DNA from: Lonsdalea populi
GTDB taxonomy: Bacteria > Pseudomonadota > Gammaproteobacteria > Enterobacterales > Enterobacteriaceae
Assembly (NCBI RefSeq): GCF_015999465.1
Contig: NZ_CP065534.1
Span: 2,542,001-2,606,000, forward strand
Reading direction: 5' to 3'
Length of the DNA stretch: 64,000 bases
Shown: piece by piece, positions 27,534-38,468 of the stretch
Layout of the letters: every line of letters begins with the position of its first letter
How positions within the stretch are numbered: position 1 is the first letter of the stretch
Translations under genes and position numbers: made by a program
Notes under the pieces: model-generated
Told to the model about the DNA's origin: nothing
What the model saw: only the letters and a program-made list of their open reading frames with translations
Databases searched by the model: none

Positions 27534-28867
27534 ATTTGATTGCCTTTTTCCACGTGGTGGGAACATGCATGCCCCTCAGTCATCTCCGCCATCAGCCAGC
27601 GGCAGCCGTCAATCAAGCCGCCGCGCCAGCACAGCGCATCATGGCCGCCTGCATACACACGAAACTGAACCCGGTGTCCTGCCGCTGTCAGCGCCTGATG
27701 CATCTGTCGATTGACGAATTCAATGTCCGCCTCGCGGCTTCCCGCCTCCTGAAATACCGTCAGCGGCATGTCCGTAAGCCCCTGCTTGCGAACCTGCTCG
27801 CCCAGCCAGCCGCCGGGTTGGGAGGAAGAATTGCCATCGGTGATAACGGTCAGGTCAGGCCACCAGAAGGAGCCGGATTGCGTCAGCACCCGGCCGAAAC
27901 GCTGCGGCATAAACAGCCCGGCATACAGCGCCGCCAGTCCGCCGTAGCTCTGACCCGCAACCAGCGTGCGATCGCGTTCATGGCTAAAGAGCGTGTGCCG
28001 AGCGGCTAACGGCAGCAGTTCATCCTGTACCGCCGCCCAAAAATCGGCGTTGCAGGGCAGTTCGTCGCTGCGGACGTCAAGATCGATCGCGTCGATCAGC
28101 AGCCAGACGGCGGGCGGCAGCGCCCCGCCCTGGGTTTCTTCGTCCAACGCGGAAAAGAGCGGGAACTGCTCCGCCCAGCGCTGGCCGTCAAGTACAATCG
28201 CCAGCGGACGCTGTTCCGGTGCGGAACTGTCTCCCGTGGTGTAAAGCCAGATACGCCGGGCGTTGCCCAGTTTGTCGCTGCGCCACGTGAAGGTCTGCAG
28301 CCGATGCCCGTTGACCGTCCCCTCTCCCCGGTCAACGCGCCGCCACGCGGTCTGCGACGGCGCACCGGGCATATGGGCGGACGACTCAGGCTGGCCTCCC
28401 CAGGTGTGATGAGGCGCGTTGGCATTCAGCGGATCGGCCACCGCATGGGCCGACAGCGAATACCACCACTCGCGCTGCTGCCGGCGGCGTTCGTCCTCAT
28501 CCTCGCTGAACGCCGGCGGCAGCAGCCCGGCGCCGACCGGCAAAAAACAGTAGCTGCCGCGCCAATCGTTCTCTACCAGGACGGACCAGTGCCAAACGTC
28601 AGTACCTGCCAGACGCGTCAGGCTCTGTGGCGAGCAGCTGTGATGGTCGGTCACACCGTTGATATCCGCGTACACCCGCTGCGTCGGGGAAAGCGCCTCC
28701 ATGCCGTCGGGATCGCGCCAGAGAAACGTCACCCTGACCTGTTTCCGGTCCGCGCTTTCGATCAGCGGCGTGCCGAGATGCGCAACCCGTCCCCACCAGT
28801 CTTCCGTCCCCGCATCCGGCGCAGTCAATAGCGCTGCCGCAAAGCCATACGGCAGTGATTCAGCCAT
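27530..28867 (-). CDS. cbsH: CbsH, ferric enterobactin esterase (Fes)-like hydrolase
   Basis: 445 aa. The N-terminal Fes-type domain carries [11 protein letters not shown] and [13 protein letters not shown]-terminal alpha/beta hydrolase has the nucleophile motif [11 protein letters not shown] near 305-310 and a catalytic histidine in [14 protein letters not shown]. In Erwinia chrysanthemi cbsH is divergent from fct, resembles Fes, and has been reported to limit intracellular iron depletion by chrysobactin. The same arrangement here supports the name. GGAGGATTT precedes the ATG at 28867. A Fur-like box lies in the divergent region. Confidence 0.92.
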   Translation of the reverse strand: MAESLPYGFAAALLTAPDAGTEDWWGRVAHLGTPLIESADRKQVRVTFLWRDPDGMEALSPTQRVYADINGVTDHHSCSPQSLTRLAGTDVWHWSVLVENDWRGSYCFLPVGAGLLPPAFSEDEDERRRQQREWWYSLSAHAVADPLNANAPHHTWGGQPESSAHMPGAPSQTAWRRVDRGEGTVNGHRLQTFTWRSDKLGNARRIWLYTTGDSSAPEQRPLAIVLDGQRWAEQFPLFSALDEETQGGALPPAVWLLIDAIDLDVRSDELPCNADFWAAVQDELLPLAARHTLFSHERDRTLVAGQSYGGLAALYAGLFMPQRFGRVLTQSGSFWWPDLTVITDGNSSSQPGGWLGEQVRKQGLTDMPLTVFQEAGSREADIEFVNRQMHQALTAAGHRVQFRVYAGGHDALCWRGGLIDGCRWLMAEMTEGHACSHHVEKGNQI

Positions 28868-28966
28868 AAATCCTCCAAGTTTAGCTTTGTTAATATTTAG
28901 TTAAGATTAACTACTTAATTTTTACTTTCTGTGGATAACGCCACAGAACCAGACATAAAGGAGAAT

Positions 28967-28985
28967 AGTATTGAGAATCATTTAC
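28967..28985. promoter_or_regulatory. Fur box, cbsH/fct divergent promoter
   Basis: AGTATTGAGAATCATTTAC matches 13 of 19 consensus Fur positions by my count, with the central GA.AATCATT core intact. It lies in the 306-bp gap between divergent cbsH and fct, the expected place for iron control of receptor and biosynthesis. Confidence 0.75.
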
Positions 28986-29042
28986 AGTTGCAATAACATG
29001 TCGTCCTAACTTGTGTTACGGCGGGGATTAACGCGAGACAAC

Positions 29043-29060
29043 ACCCTTATAGAAAAGGGT
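29043..29060 (+). other. small hairpin in the fct leader
   Basis: ACCCTT (29043-29048) and AAGGGT (29055-29060) form a 6-bp stem with a 6-nt loop, about 110 nt ahead of the fct ATG. It lies in the leader if transcription starts near the Fur box. Function unknown. Confidence 0.4.
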
Positions 29061-29173
29061 TTAGCCTGCAATTCACCTTATTGTGCGTCAGATGCTTCGG
29101 TGAGTTGCTGACTCAGTGCTTGCGAAATCCTTCTTCCTGATGTTTTGCAGCAGGCTTTTCAAAGGGATAAATC

Positions 29174-31390
29174 ATGTTCACCACGAAAATAAAACCATTA
29201 GCACAGCTTATTACTTTTCGTACTAACGGACGCGGCATGCCGTGGGTGTTGGCTTCTTCGCTTCTGCTTCCCCCTCTGGCGCAGGCGGCGGATACGCCCT
29301 CCGCCGCCGACAGCAATGACACGATGTTGGTCAGCGCCACACAGGGAGAGAGCGTCACTGCGCCGCTGCGAGGCATCGTTGCCAAAGCCAGCGCCTCCGG
29401 CACCAAAACCGAAACCCCGTTGGTGAAGACGCCGCAGACGATCTCCGTCGTCACGCGTGACCAGATGGATCAGCAGGCCGTGGGTTCCGTCGCCGACGCG
29501 CTGAACTACACCAGCGGCGTCGTCACCAACTATCGCGGATCCTCCAATCGCAACGACGAAGTGATCGCCCGCGGATTCCGCTATGCGCCGAAATTCCTCG
29601 ATGGGCTGAGTTTCGGCCTGAGCGGGCAAGGTTCATCGCTGGGAAAATTCGACCCGTGGCTGCTTGAACGCGTCGAGCTGGTGCACGGGCCGGCGTCCGT
29701 GCTGTATGGGCAGGTAAACCCCGGCGGGCTGATCAGCATGACCAGCAAACGTCCAACGGCTGAAGAGATCCGCAAGATTCAGTTCCGCGCGGGCAATCAG
29801 CATCTGGGCGAAGCGGCATTCGACTTTGGCGGCGCGCTCAACGACGACAAAACGTTGCTTTACCGCCTGAACGGCATCGGCAGCACCCAGCATGAATTCG
29901 TTAAAGACGCCAAGCGGGAGCGCGTCGCCGTCGCGCCGGCCCTGACCTGGCTGCCGAATCCTGATACCAGCTTTACGCTGCTGACGGCCTACCAGAACGA
30001 TCCGGAAGCCGGCTTCCGTAACTTCCTGCCCGCCTACGGCACGATGTTCGAAACGGTCTCCGGCTATATCCCTTACGACCTGAACGTTAGCGATCCTAAC
30101 TATCATGAATCGAAGCGCGAGCTGGGTTCTCTCGGCTATATCTTCGACCACTCATTCAACGACACGATCGCGTTCCAGCAGAATTTCCGCTACTCCAAGC
30201 TCAAGGAGAAATACAAGTATCTGGTCTACACCGTCGGTGGAACGGCGACGGACACCACCATTTCCCGCCGTCAGCAGAAGGAGTACACCAACACCGACGA
30301 ACTGGGATTGGATAACCAGTTGAAGGCCAAATTCGCCACCGGCGATGTCGCGCACACAACGATCGGCGGGCTGGATTACAAGTGGCAGAAACAGGACTAC
30401 AACTACTGGCGCAATGGCGGCGATCAATACGATTTCGACTGGGCTAATCCGGTCTACGGCGGCTCATGGCTGGTCAGCGACAGCGAACTGAATCTGATGA
30501 CCAGCACGGTGAAAACACTCGATCAGGTGGGGATCTATCTGCAGGATCAGATGGAGTGGGAGCGCTGGAACCTGCTGCTGTCCGGTCGTAATGACTGGAG
30601 CGAAGTGCGGACGACTGACCGCTCCAAGTCCACCACCACGCAGCAAAACGACAACAAGTTCACCGGACGCGCGGCTCTGTTGTATGCCTTCGACAACGGC
30701 ATTTCCCCGTACATCAGCTACAGCACCTCCTTCGAGCCGAACCTGAGCAGCGGCGCGCCGGGCAGCGATCCGTTCAAGCCCACCACCGGCGAGCAGTCCG
30801 AAATCGGGGTGAAATATCAGGTGCCGGGCGGCGATACGCTGCTGACGCTGTCGATGTTCGACATCACCCAGAAGAACATCACCTCCTACAACAGCATCAC
30901 CGGGTACAACGAGCAGATCGGCAAGGTAAAATCGAAGGGGGTGGAAGCGGAAGCGCATACCCAGCTAACCCCGGAAATCAGCCTGATGGGCGCGTACACC
31001 TTCACCGATGCGGAAACCCGCGAGAGCAACACCGCCAACCAAGTGGGCAAGGCGCCCGCGTCGATTCCGCGTCATACCGCATCCGCCTGGGGAACCTACC
31101 GTTTCCTGGATAGTGCGCTGAAAGGCCTGACGCTGGGCACCGGCATACGGTATATCGGCACCAGCTACGGCGACAACGCCGAAAGCTTCAAAGTGCCTCA
31201 CTACACCCTGTTCGATGCGATGGCGCGTTACGAACTGGGCGAAGCCGCCGCCAGCCTGAAAGGCGCGGCCGTACAGCTCAACGTCAACAATGTGGCGGAT
31301 AAACGCTACGTCGCGTCCTGCAGCAGTACGTCCGCCTGCTTCTACGGCACCGGACGCAGCATCGTCGCCACGGTAAGCTACAGCTGGTAA
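29174..31390 (+). CDS. fct: Fct, TonB-dependent ferric chrysobactin receptor
   Basis: 738 aa. After a signal region ending around [12 protein letters not shown] comes a plug domain with [31 protein letters not shown] and LDGLSFGLS. The barrel ends in a C-terminal strand finishing IVATVSYSW, with the terminal aromatic needed for outer-membrane insertion. [14 protein letters not shown] block is typical of siderophore receptors of the FhuA/FoxA class. Length agrees with the Dickeya Fct receptor as I recall it. It imports the ferric siderophore using TonB. It heads the cbsCEBA cluster and is divergent from cbsH. Confidence 0.92.
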   Translation: MFTTKIKPLAQLITFRTNGRGMPWVLASSLLLPPLAQAADTPSAADSNDTMLVSATQGESVTAPLRGIVAKASASGTKTETPLVKTPQTISVVTRDQMDQQAVGSVADALNYTSGVVTNYRGSSNRNDEVIARGFRYAPKFLDGLSFGLSGQGSSLGKFDPWLLERVELVHGPASVLYGQVNPGGLISMTSKRPTAEEIRKIQFRAGNQHLGEAAFDFGGALNDDKTLLYRLNGIGSTQHEFVKDAKRERVAVAPALTWLPNPDTSFTLLTAYQNDPEAGFRNFLPAYGTMFETVSGYIPYDLNVSDPNYHESKRELGSLGYIFDHSFNDTIAFQQNFRYSKLKEKYKYLVYTVGGTATDTTISRRQQKEYTNTDELGLDNQLKAKFATGDVAHTTIGGLDYKWQKQDYNYWRNGGDQYDFDWANPVYGGSWLVSDSELNLMTSTVKTLDQVGIYLQDQMEWERWNLLLSGRNDWSEVRTTDRSKSTTTQQNDNKFTGRAALLYAFDNGISPYISYSTSFEPNLSSGAPGSDPFKPTTGEQSEIGVKYQVPGGDTLLTLSMFDITQKNITSYNSITGYNEQIGKVKSKGVEAEAHTQLTPEISLMGAYTFTDAETRESNTANQVGKAPASIPRHTASAWGTYRFLDSALKGLTLGTGIRYIGTSYGDNAESFKVPHYTLFDAMARYELGEAAASLKGAAVQLNVNNVADKRYVASCSSTSACFYGTGRSIVATVSYSW

Positions 31391-31392
31391 TC

Positions 31393-31450
31393 GGCGATGG
31401 CCATGCATCATCGCCGCTAGCACTCTGGCGGACGGCATCACGCGTCCGCC
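31393..31450. terminator. two hairpins directly after fct
   Basis: A 7-bp stem (GGCGATG 31393-31399 with CATCGCC 31409-31415) is followed by an 8-bp stem (GGCGGACG 31427-31434 with CGTCCGCC 31443-31450). Neither has a clear T tract. They may slow or partly stop transcription, or protect the fct mRNA 3' end. Confidence 0.5.
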
Positions 31451-31501
31451 TATTCTGACTGATTGCCTTGAGGATCCGCCGCGAGGGGCTTAATCGGCGC
31501 A

Positions 31502-31517
31502 GCCGGTTCGAACCGGC
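31502..31517. repeat. 16-bp perfect palindrome between fct and cbsC
   Basis: GCCGGTTCGAACCGGC reads identically on both strands. It lies in the 276-bp fct-cbsC gap. It could be an operator or part of RNA structure. Confidence 0.6.
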
Positions 31518-31610
31518 ATCAGCGCGCGCCGCTCATTCGATATGGCGAGTAAAGCGCCCCCAAGTGATGGATCCAGGGACTGGATATTTGATTACCACAG
31601 CATAATTTTG

Positions 31611-31641
31611 ACGAAATACGCCTCAGCGTCATTTCGTTTTT
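31611..31641 (+). terminator. intrinsic-terminator-like hairpin before cbsC
   Basis: ACGAAAT-ACGC (31611-31621) pairs with GCGT-(C bulge)-ATTTCGT (31626-31637) around a CTCA loop and runs into T5 (31637-31641). It ends only 25 nt before the cbsC GTG. It would lower readthrough from fct into the biosynthetic genes, or act as an attenuator. Confidence 0.65.
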
Positions 31642-31666
31642 GTGAATCAACCATAAGGAACGGACA

Positions 31667-32854
31667 GTGTCTACGCTATCTGCCAAGACTTGCGCGTCGG
31701 ATATCGGCGACCTACGCCGAGACGACATGCTATTCCTGTCGCCCACCGCCAGCCTGCATGCGCGCGGCTGTTACGCCACGTTAACCCACCCGGCCGACGA
31801 CGGCGACGATCTGAACGGCGTATTCCAGCGCCAGGTACGCCATCTGTTTGAACAGGCGCAGCGAGACGGTCTCGACAATCCGCTGCTGGTAGGCGCGGTC
31901 CCTTTCGATAAACGCCAGCCGGTCAACTTGAAAATCCCCACATCGTATCGCTGGATTCAGCGTGATGAGCTGGCGGAGCGCCCGGCGACGAATACCTTTC
32001 CTCGTATTCTTCGTCAGCGGCAAATCCCGGACCGGGAGACGTTTATGCGGATGGTCAGCGCCGGTATTGATGCCACAAAGCGCGGCGAGCTGAATAAGAT
32101 CGTGCTTTCTCGCCTGCTGGACATCGAAACCGAACAGCCGCTCGATACCCTTTCGCTGCTGCTGCAGCTCAACCAGCAGAATCCGTGGAGCTACAACTTC
32201 CATCTGCCGCTGGCAGACGGCTGTCTGGTCGGCGCCAGCCCCGAACTGCTGCTGCGCAAACAGGGGATGACGATCGCCTCGCAACCGCTGGCAGGCTCCA
32301 GCCGCCGCAGCAACGACGCGGGCGAAGATCACCGGCTACAGCAGGCGTTGCAAAGTTCCGTCAAAGATCGTTATGAACATCAGTTGGTGATTGAAGAGAT
32401 GCAGCGCGCGCTGCTGCCGCGCTGCCGTTCGTTGACGGTGCCGCAAGCGCCGACGCTCATCAGCACGCCGGTGCTATGGCATCTCGCCACCCACTTGCAG
32501 GCGGACGTTATCGACCCGCGAGAAAACGCGCTGTCGATGGCCTGCCTGCTGCATCCCACGCCCGCGCTGTGCGGCACGCCGTTCCAGCCGGCGCTGGACC
32601 GGATCGGCGAGCTGGAACCGTTTGATCGCCAGCGTTTCGGCGGCATTGTCGGCTGGTGCGATGCGCAGGGCAACGGCGAGTGGGCGGTGACCATCCGCTG
32701 CGGCGAAGTGCAGGACAACCGGGTGCGTCTGTTTGCCGGCGCAGGCATTGTGCCGGACTCCCAACCGCTCTCAGAATGGCAGGAAACCGGCGTCAAACTC
32801 AGCACCATGCTGCGCGCTTTCGGGTTACAGCAAGACAGGGAGCACGCCGCATGA
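31667..32854 (+). CDS. cbsC: CbsC, isochorismate synthase (EntC-like)
   Basis: 395 aa of the chorismate-binding family. Visible blocks are [48 protein letters not shown]...EDHRL and [19 protein letters not shown], as in EntC. It converts chorismate to isochorismate, the first step to 2,3-dihydroxybenzoate. The start is a GTG at 31667 with AAGGA about 9 nt upstream. It overlaps cbsE by 4 nt (ATGA). Confidence 0.93.
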   Translation: MSTLSAKTCASDIGDLRRDDMLFLSPTASLHARGCYATLTHPADDGDDLNGVFQRQVRHLFEQAQRDGLDNPLLVGAVPFDKRQPVNLKIPTSYRWIQRDELAERPATNTFPRILRQRQIPDRETFMRMVSAGIDATKRGELNKIVLSRLLDIETEQPLDTLSLLLQLNQQNPWSYNFHLPLADGCLVGASPELLLRKQGMTIASQPLAGSSRRSNDAGEDHRLQQALQSSVKDRYEHQLVIEEMQRALLPRCRSLTVPQAPTLISTPVLWHLATHLQADVIDPRENALSMACLLHPTPALCGTPFQPALDRIGELEPFDRQRFGGIVGWCDAQGNGEWAVTIRCGEVQDNRVRLFAGAGIVPDSQPLSEWQETGVKLSTMLRAFGLQQDREHAA

Positions 32855-34479
32855 TGATTGAATTCAACCGCTGGCCGCCTGCGCTGGAACAGCGCTACCG
32901 GGCCTGCGGTTACTGGACCGATGCGCCGCTGGACGACATCCTGACGCGACATAAAGAGAGCGACGACGTCGCCGTGATCTGCGGCGAACGCCGGTTCAGC
33001 TATCGGCAGATGGATCGGTTGGCGTCCCGTATCTCGGCCGCGCTGCGTCAACGCGGCCTGCGCTGCGGCCATACCGCACTGGTGCAGTTGGGAAATATCG
33101 CCGAATTTTACATCGTCTATTTCGCGCTGCTCCGCGCCGGGATCGTCGCCGTCAATGCGCTTCCCAGCCATCAACGCAGCGAGATTAACTCCTATGCAGA
33201 CCAGATTGAACCGACGCTGTTGATCGCGGATCGGCGTCACCCGTTGTTCTCCGACGACCATTTCGCCAGTCAGCTGCGGGTGCGCTGCCCGTCGCTGCAA
33301 CAGGTCATTTTGCTAGGCGATGACGGCGATGACGGGTTGTCCGCGCTGATGAATGATGACATCGACATTCCCGCGCCTAGCCCGACTCCGCCGGATCAGG
33401 TCGCTTTTTTCCAGCTTTCGGGCGGCAGTACCGGCACGCCGAAACTGATCCCCCGCACCCACAACGACTATTATTACAGCGTGCGCGCCAGCGTGGACAT
33501 TTGCGGCTTCACCGCCGCGACCCGCTACCTGTGCGCGCTGCCGGCGGCGCATAACTATTCGCTCAGTTCACCGGGCGCGCTAGGCGCGTTCTATGCCGGC
33601 GGCTGCGTCATCCTCGCGCCCGATCCCAGCGCCAGCGGCTGCTTTCCGCTGATCCATCAACATCGGGCCACCGTCGCCGCGCTGGTGCCGCCAGCCGTTA
33701 TCCTGTGGCTTGAGGCGGTCGCCGCACCCGGCCAACGCGCCGCGCTTGACAGTCTACACTTGCTTCAAGTGGGCGGCGCGCGCCTGAGCGAATCGCTGGC
33801 GCGTCGTATCCCGGCAGAGTTGGGCTGCCAGTTGCAGCAGGTATTCGGCATGGCGGAAGGGCTGGTGAACTACACGCGACTGGATGACGACGACGCGCAC
33901 CGCTACGCCACTCAGGGGTGTCCGATTAGTCCAGATGATGAAGTCTGGGTGGCCGACGCCGACGGCAATCCCCTGCCGCCCGGTCAGGCAGGAAAGCTGA
34001 TGACGCGCGGCCCCTATACGTTTCGCGGTTATTACCGCAGTCCAGAGCGAAATCGGCAGGCGTTCGACACACAGGGCTTTTACTGCTCCGGCGATCGCAT
34101 TATCCGCCACGCCGACGGCTATGTGCAGGTCGTCGGACGGGAAAATGACGTGATCAACCGCGGCGGAGAAAAAATCGCCGCCGAGGAGATCGAGAATCTG
34201 CTGCTGCGTCATCCCAACGTCATCAACGCCGCGCTCGTCGCCATACCCGATGAACTGATGGGCGAAAAAAGCTGTGCTTTCGTCGTTACCCGTCAGGCGA
34301 TCAAGCCCGTAGAGCTTCGCCGCCATCTGCGCGAGCTGGGCATCGCCGATTACAAATTGCCCGACCGCGTGGCAACGCTGTCCGCCCTACCGGAAACCCC
34401 GGTCGGAAAAGTCGATAAGAAACGCCTGCGCCAAATGGCGCAGCAGCGTTTCGCCCCCTCTCAGCAGGAGAATGATTAA
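32851..34479 (+). CDS. cbsE: CbsE, 2,3-dihydroxybenzoate-AMP ligase (EntE-like)
   Basis: 542 aa adenylating enzyme with the P-loop-like [34 protein letters not shown] and the C-terminal [20 protein letters not shown] hinge region. It activates 2,3-dihydroxybenzoate with ATP and loads it onto the carrier domain of CbsB. The ATG at 32851 overlaps the cbsC stop. Its own stop shares one base with the cbsB start (TAATG). It is in the usual operon position. Confidence 0.95.
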   Translation: MMIEFNRWPPALEQRYRACGYWTDAPLDDILTRHKESDDVAVICGERRFSYRQMDRLASRISAALRQRGLRCGHTALVQLGNIAEFYIVYFALLRAGIVAVNALPSHQRSEINSYADQIEPTLLIADRRHPLFSDDHFASQLRVRCPSLQQVILLGDDGDDGLSALMNDDIDIPAPSPTPPDQVAFFQLSGGSTGTPKLIPRTHNDYYYSVRASVDICGFTAATRYLCALPAAHNYSLSSPGALGAFYAGGCVILAPDPSASGCFPLIHQHRATVAALVPPAVILWLEAVAAPGQRAALDSLHLLQVGGARLSESLARRIPAELGCQLQQVFGMAEGLVNYTRLDDDDAHRYATQGCPISPDDEVWVADADGNPLPPGQAGKLMTRGPYTFRGYYRSPERNRQAFDTQGFYCSGDRIIRHADGYVQVVGRENDVINRGGEKIAAEEIENLLLRHPNVINAALVAIPDELMGEKSCAFVVTRQAIKPVELRRHLRELGIADYKLPDRVATLSALPETPVGKVDKKRLRQMAQQRFAPSQQEND

Positions 34480-35357
34480 TGAGTATCCCTAAACTGAACG
34501 CCTATCCGCTTCCCACCGCCGAGCAGTTGCCCGCCGACAAGGTGCGCTGGACGCTGGAGCCTCAGCGGGCGGCGCTGCTGATCCACGATATGCAGCAGTA
34601 TTTTTTGAACTTCTGGGGGGAAGACAGTCCTCTGACTGCCCGGGTGGTGCAAAACATCGTGCGGCTTAAACAGATCTGCCGCCAGCAGGGCATCCCGGTG
34701 TTCTACACGGCGCAGCCCCAACAGCAGAGCGACAGCGATCGCGCGTTGCTCAACGACATGTGGGGACCGGGCATCAATCAGCATCCTGAACAGCAGAAAA
34801 TCATCCCGGCGCTGACGCCGGAAACCGGCGATACGGTGTTGGTAAAATGGCGCTACAGCGCGTTTGTGCGTTCCGATCTGGAACAGCAGATGAAGAAAGC
34901 GGGACGCGACCAGTTGATCGTCTGCGGCGTCTATGCGCACATCGGCTGCCTCACTACCGCCACCGACGCCTTCATGCGCGACATCCAGCCGTTCATGGCG
35001 GCCGATGCGCTGGCCGATTTTTCGCAGGAAGAGCACATGATGGCGTTGCGTTACGCCGCCGGACGCTGCGGACGCGTCGCCACCGTCAACCAGCTGCTGG
35101 CGGAGATCGCGCCGGCAGCCGGGTACAGCCGGGAACAGCTGCGAGCGGAGCTGCTGCCCCTGCTGGATGAAGACAGTGAAGACCTGCAAGACGATGAGAA
35201 CCTGCTGGATTATGGTTTGGATTCCGTGCGCATCATGTCGCTGGTCGCGCGCTGGCGTCAGGCCGGTCACGATCTCGACTTTGTCGCGCTGGTCAAGAAC
35301 CCCACGATCGCACATTGGCTGCATCTGCTGACCGAGCCGCAGCGGGAGGAAGCATGA
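34479..35357 (+). CDS. cbsB: CbsB, isochorismatase with aryl carrier domain (EntB-like)
   Basis: 292 aa in two domains. Residues 1-205 form the isochorismatase (LLIHDMQQYFLNFWG, YSAFVRSDLEQQM and CGVYAHIGCLTTATDAFMRDIQPF). Residues about 215-290 form an aryl carrier domain with DYGLDSVRIMSL, whose Ser249 receives phosphopantetheine. The enzyme makes 2,3-dihydro-2,3-dihydroxybenzoate and then carries the activated acyl group to the NRPS. It overlaps cbsE by one base and cbsA by four. Confidence 0.96.
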   Translation: MSIPKLNAYPLPTAEQLPADKVRWTLEPQRAALLIHDMQQYFLNFWGEDSPLTARVVQNIVRLKQICRQQGIPVFYTAQPQQQSDSDRALLNDMWGPGINQHPEQQKIIPALTPETGDTVLVKWRYSAFVRSDLEQQMKKAGRDQLIVCGVYAHIGCLTTATDAFMRDIQPFMAADALADFSQEEHMMALRYAAGRCGRVATVNQLLAEIAPAAGYSREQLRAELLPLLDEDSEDLQDDENLLDYGLDSVRIMSLVARWRQAGHDLDFVALVKNPTIAHWLHLLTEPQREEA

Positions 35358-36112
35358 GTCTGGAGGCGGAATTTCGCGGTAAACAGGTCTGGGTGACCGG
35401 CGCCGGGCGCGGTATCGGCTATGTCACTGCCTGCCGCTTCGCACTGGCGGGCGCTGACGTCACGGGTTTCGACGTCGCCTTCGATGAGGCCGACGCGCCG
35501 TTCCTGCGGCGCACGTTGGACATCAGCGATGCCGTCGCCGTCGCCGACAGCTGTGGCGAACTGCTGGCGCATACGCCGCGGCTGGATGTACTGGTGAACG
35601 GCGCGGGTATCCTGCGCATGGGCGCGACGGAAACCCTCAGCCAGCAAGACTGGCTGGACTGCATCGGCGTCAATGCGGGCGGCGCCTTCAATCTGTTTCA
35701 GGCCACGCTGCCGCAGTTCCAGCGCCAGCGCGCCGGGGCCATCGTGTCCATCGGCTCCAACGCCGCGCACGTCCCGCGCGTCGGGATGGCGGCGTATTGC
35801 GCGTCCAAAGCCGCCCTGCGCAGCCTGTGCCTGACGGTCGGGCTGGAACTGGCCCCCTACGGCGTGCGCTGCAACCTGATCTCCCCCGGCTCGACGGACA
35901 CGCCGATGCAGCGCAGCCTATGGCACGCGCCCGACGCCGAACAACGCACCATTGAGGGATTTCCGGATCACTACAAGCTTGGGATACCGCTGCGTAAAAT
36001 CGCCCGGCCGGAAGATATCGCCGACGCCGTGCTGTTTATGGCCTCGTCGAGAGCGGGCCATATCACGCTGCAGGATATCGTCATCGACGGCGGCGCGACG
36101 CTCGGCGCATAG
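35354..36112 (+). CDS. cbsA: CbsA, 2,3-dihydro-2,3-dihydroxybenzoate dehydrogenase (EntA-like)
   Basis: 252-aa short-chain dehydrogenase. The NAD site TGAGRGIG is at 15-22, the N-A-G motif in VNGAGIL, and the catalytic Y-x3-K in [13 protein letters not shown] near 147-151. It oxidises dihydro-DHB to 2,3-dihydroxybenzoate. The ATG at 35354 overlaps the cbsB stop by 4 nt with GGAGGA upstream. Gene order C-E-B-A matches the chrysobactin and enterobactin operons. Confidence 0.95.
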   Translation: MSLEAEFRGKQVWVTGAGRGIGYVTACRFALAGADVTGFDVAFDEADAPFLRRTLDISDAVAVADSCGELLAHTPRLDVLVNGAGILRMGATETLSQQDWLDCIGVNAGGAFNLFQATLPQFQRQRAGAIVSIGSNAAHVPRVGMAAYCASKAALRSLCLTVGLELAPYGVRCNLISPGSTDTPMQRSLWHAPDAEQRTIEGFPDHYKLGIPLRKIARPEDIADAVLFMASSRAGHITLQDIVIDGGATLGA

Positions 36113-36182
36113 GTTCATGAAGGCTTTAGGCGGACGTCGCCCCTGCGGCGGCGGTCCTCAACAACCGGAGGGGAGAAAACGC

Positions 36183-36599
36183 ATGATCTGGAAGCGAGAC
36201 GTGACGCTTGAGCAACTCAATCAGATGACGGAACGGAACATGCTGTCTCATTTGGGAATGGTGTTCACCCGTCTGGGCGAGCGCGATCTGGAAGCCACGA
36301 TGCCGGTGGATGACCGCACGCGCCAACCATTCGGGCTGCTGCATGGCGGCGCTTCGGTTGCACTGGCGGAATCGCTGGGATCGATGGCAGGCTATCTGTG
36401 CAGTGAGCAAGGGGAGTGCGTGGTCGGGGTGGAGATCAATGCAAGCCACCTGCGCCCGGTCAGTCAAGCCAAGGTGCGCGGCGTATGCCGACCGCTGCAT
36501 CTCGGACGGAAAAATCAGGTCTGGCAAATAGAGGTGTTTACGCCGCAGGATAAGCTGTGCTGCATCGCACGGCTCAGCACCGCCGTTTTAGGGGCGTAG
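36183..36599 (+). CDS. entH: EntH-like proofreading thioesterase
   Basis: 138-aa hot-dog-fold thioesterase with [25 protein letters not shown], the EntH/YbdB/MenI signature. EntH clears wrongly loaded acyl groups from the EntB carrier domain, and by analogy this protein would do the same for CbsB. The ATG at 36183 has GGAGGGGAG upstream, and the gap after cbsA is 70 bp. It ends one base from the stop of the opposing hydrolase gene. Confidence 0.9.
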   Translation: MIWKRDVTLEQLNQMTERNMLSHLGMVFTRLGERDLEATMPVDDRTRQPFGLLHGGASVALAESLGSMAGYLCSEQGECVVGVEINASHLRPVSQAKVRGVCRPLHLGRKNQVWQIEVFTPQDKLCCIARLSTAVLGA

Positions 36600-36600
36600 G

Positions 36601-37176
36601 TCAGGCTTCGAGCGGGATGAGACTTTCTGCAAAATCCGCCAGCCGTTGCAGGCCATATTCCCAGGTTCCAAAACCGGATTCGGCATTGATATGGCCGCCT
36701 TCGCCCACATCGACCAGCTCACAGCCCCAGGCTTCCGACCAGTGCTTGGCGCGTTCATAGGTCATCAGCGGATCGTTGTGAGTGGCGAAAGCCAGCGTGG
36801 GGACGTTCAGCCGCTCGGCACGAATACGCTCTTCTATCTCAAAACGCATTGGCTCCGCCGGCGCGACCAGCATAACGCCCGCAATCCCTTCTATGGCTTC
36901 CTGCACCGCGTAGCACGAGGCCAGTGCGCCGAAACTATGACCGATCAGCAGCGCCGGTTGCTCGCACTCCGCCAGCTCGCGGCGGATCGCCAGCGCCCAG
37001 CGGTCGAGGTCGGCCGGAAACCACTCTTTCTGGCGGACACGTCGCCAAAACGGGAAACGCTGATGCCAATAGCTTTGCCAGTGTTCTTCGTCACTGTCGC
37101 GTAATCCCGGCACCAGCACCATCTTTATGCGTTGGTCGATTTCCGCCAGCCGCAGATCTAACTCTGTCGTCTGCAT
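36601..37176 (-). CDS. RBBP9/YdeN-family serine hydrolase
   Basis: 191-aa alpha/beta hydrolase of the RBBP9 family with the nucleophile motif LLIGHSFGALASCYAV and DEEHWQSYWHQRFPFWRRV near the N-terminus, typical of YdeN. A C-terminal DVGEGGHINAESGFGTW supplies the histidine. The start is the ATG at 37176. It faces entH with a 1-bp gap, so the siderophore operon ends here. Substrate is unknown. Confidence 0.87.
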   Translation of the reverse strand: MQTTELDLRLAEIDQRIKMVLVPGLRDSDEEHWQSYWHQRFPFWRRVRQKEWFPADLDRWALAIRRELAECEQPALLIGHSFGALASCYAVQEAIEGIAGVMLVAPAEPMRFEIEERIRAERLNVPTLAFATHNDPLMTYERAKHWSEAWGCELVDVGEGGHINAESGFGTWEYGLQRLADFAESLIPLEA

Positions 37177-37446
37177 CAGACTCTCTTTCTCCCAGTTCGT
37201 TTACTGCCTGGATGGAGCGACATTGGCTCAGGGCAGGCCCTGCCCCCCTGTTGACACGCCATCGTTGTCCGGTGCGCGCGAAGGCTCCACATTTTACAAA
37301 TTGATAACAATATAGCTTAAGTTAACAGCCTATCATGGCGATTTGCATTTGTATCGGGGTTCTCCGCATCAAATTTTGCGCTCCGTCACACGGCGTCGGG
37401 CGATCTGACAGAGGCTGAAGTGAGCGCTTTTACGCGGCACAGCGGG

Positions 37447-37935
37447 CTACAACCGAATAAATTCCAGCTCGCGCGGCTGGGCGATGCGCCGGTAATCCTG
37501 CGTGTTCACTATCAGCGAACGCTCCAGAGATCCGGCGTTAAACGCCAGTTCATCAAAACGGGAAAACAGGAGCGGATCGGCCACCAGCAGCAGATCGGAA
37601 TGGAAGCTGAACGGCGGAATGGCGCCGAATACGCAGCGCGTCAGTATCTCCACTTCCGCCGGACTGGCCAGCGAAGCGCGGGTTCCGCCCAATCCCTGAG
37701 CCAGTCGCTGCAAGTCCGCCTGACAATCGGCGGGCAGCACCGCCAGAACATGCTGGCGTAAACCGTTGCCCTTAACGTGGCATACCAGCGCTTTAGCGCC
37801 CTGTCCCAAGGCCGTGCCACGCTGGGCGGCGACCTCTTCCGAGCGTCCGGCGCGAGCATGTTCGACCACCCGGTAGCGCGCCTGCCCCTGGTCGAGACGT
37901 GCGCATAATTGCGAAAAAATAGAAGGCGTTTGCAT
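37447..37935 (-). CDS. yeaK: YeaK-like mischarged aminoacyl-tRNA deacylase
   Basis: 162 aa of the YbaK/ProRS editing-domain family. It has RGTALGQGAKALVCHVKGNGLRQHVLAVL, ASLASPAEVEILTRCVFGAIPPFSFH and LVADPLLFSRFDELAFNAG, matching E. coli YeaK. The family hydrolyses misacylated tRNA (Ser/Thr-type errors). I use the ATG at 37935, since upstream in-frame codons are not family-like. Confidence 0.9.
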   Translation of the reverse strand: MQTPSIFSQLCARLDQGQARYRVVEHARAGRSEEVAAQRGTALGQGAKALVCHVKGNGLRQHVLAVLPADCQADLQRLAQGLGGTRASLASPAEVEILTRCVFGAIPPFSFHSDLLLVADPLLFSRFDELAFNAGSLERSLIVNTQDYRRIAQPRELEFIRL

Positions 37936-38264
37936 TGGTTTTTCCTGTATCCGGTATCTCGTCAACCCACATACAGAATAAACGCGCAGACGACCCAGTG
38001 GCAAAGATCCGTGCGATCGCACTCGATTTACGCATTCGGCCGAGGATACCTCTTGAATTCATCCCCATACCCAGCGTAGATTGGGCGCCGGTAAAATACG
38101 GCCCGGAACCGTGCCGTCAACGCCGACCAGAAAGCGCCTCAGCCTGGCTCACCGGGCGCGACCGTTTCTCTGCATCATGGACAAGTCATACGTATCATAG
38201 TGATACCCTCATCATAACGATGCAATCATCATCGCGACACGGTGGTTGCTGGAGAGAATAATCA
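37936..38264. other. yeaK to small-peptide gap, with palindrome
   Basis: No larger gene recognised. It contains the perfect inverted repeat GTATCA-TAG-TGATAC (38192-38206), about 60 bp ahead of the candidate short peptide gene, possibly an operator. Confidence 0.4.
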
Positions 38265-38339
38265 GTGAAGTACTTCTTTATTGCGGTTTTGTTTACTTTG
38301 GTTCTATGGATTGGAATATTTATGCTGATGGTGAACTGA
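38265..38339 (+). CDS. candidate 24-aa single-pass membrane peptide
   Basis: A GTG at 38265 opens a 24-codon frame beginning MKYFFIAVLFTLVLWIGIF and ending LMVN-stop. It is almost entirely one hydrophobic helix with a basic N-terminus. GGAGAG lies 8 nt upstream, well spaced for ribosome binding. It lies between yeaK and outO on the opposite strand. I recognise no named relative; its form is like the many short membrane proteins of enterobacteria. It could also be chance, so confidence is moderate. Confidence 0.5.
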   Translation: MKYFFIAVLFTLVLWIGIFMLMVN

Positions 38340-38468
38340 TTCGGCCACGTGACCGAACCACACTGTCCTCGCCGGGTAAAAATCATCCCTTGCAGCACCC
38401 TCGACAGGCTGGCGACTCGCCCCTCGGCACGATGGGGACTCCCCCAGCCTGGTGCCGACGTCCCCGCG

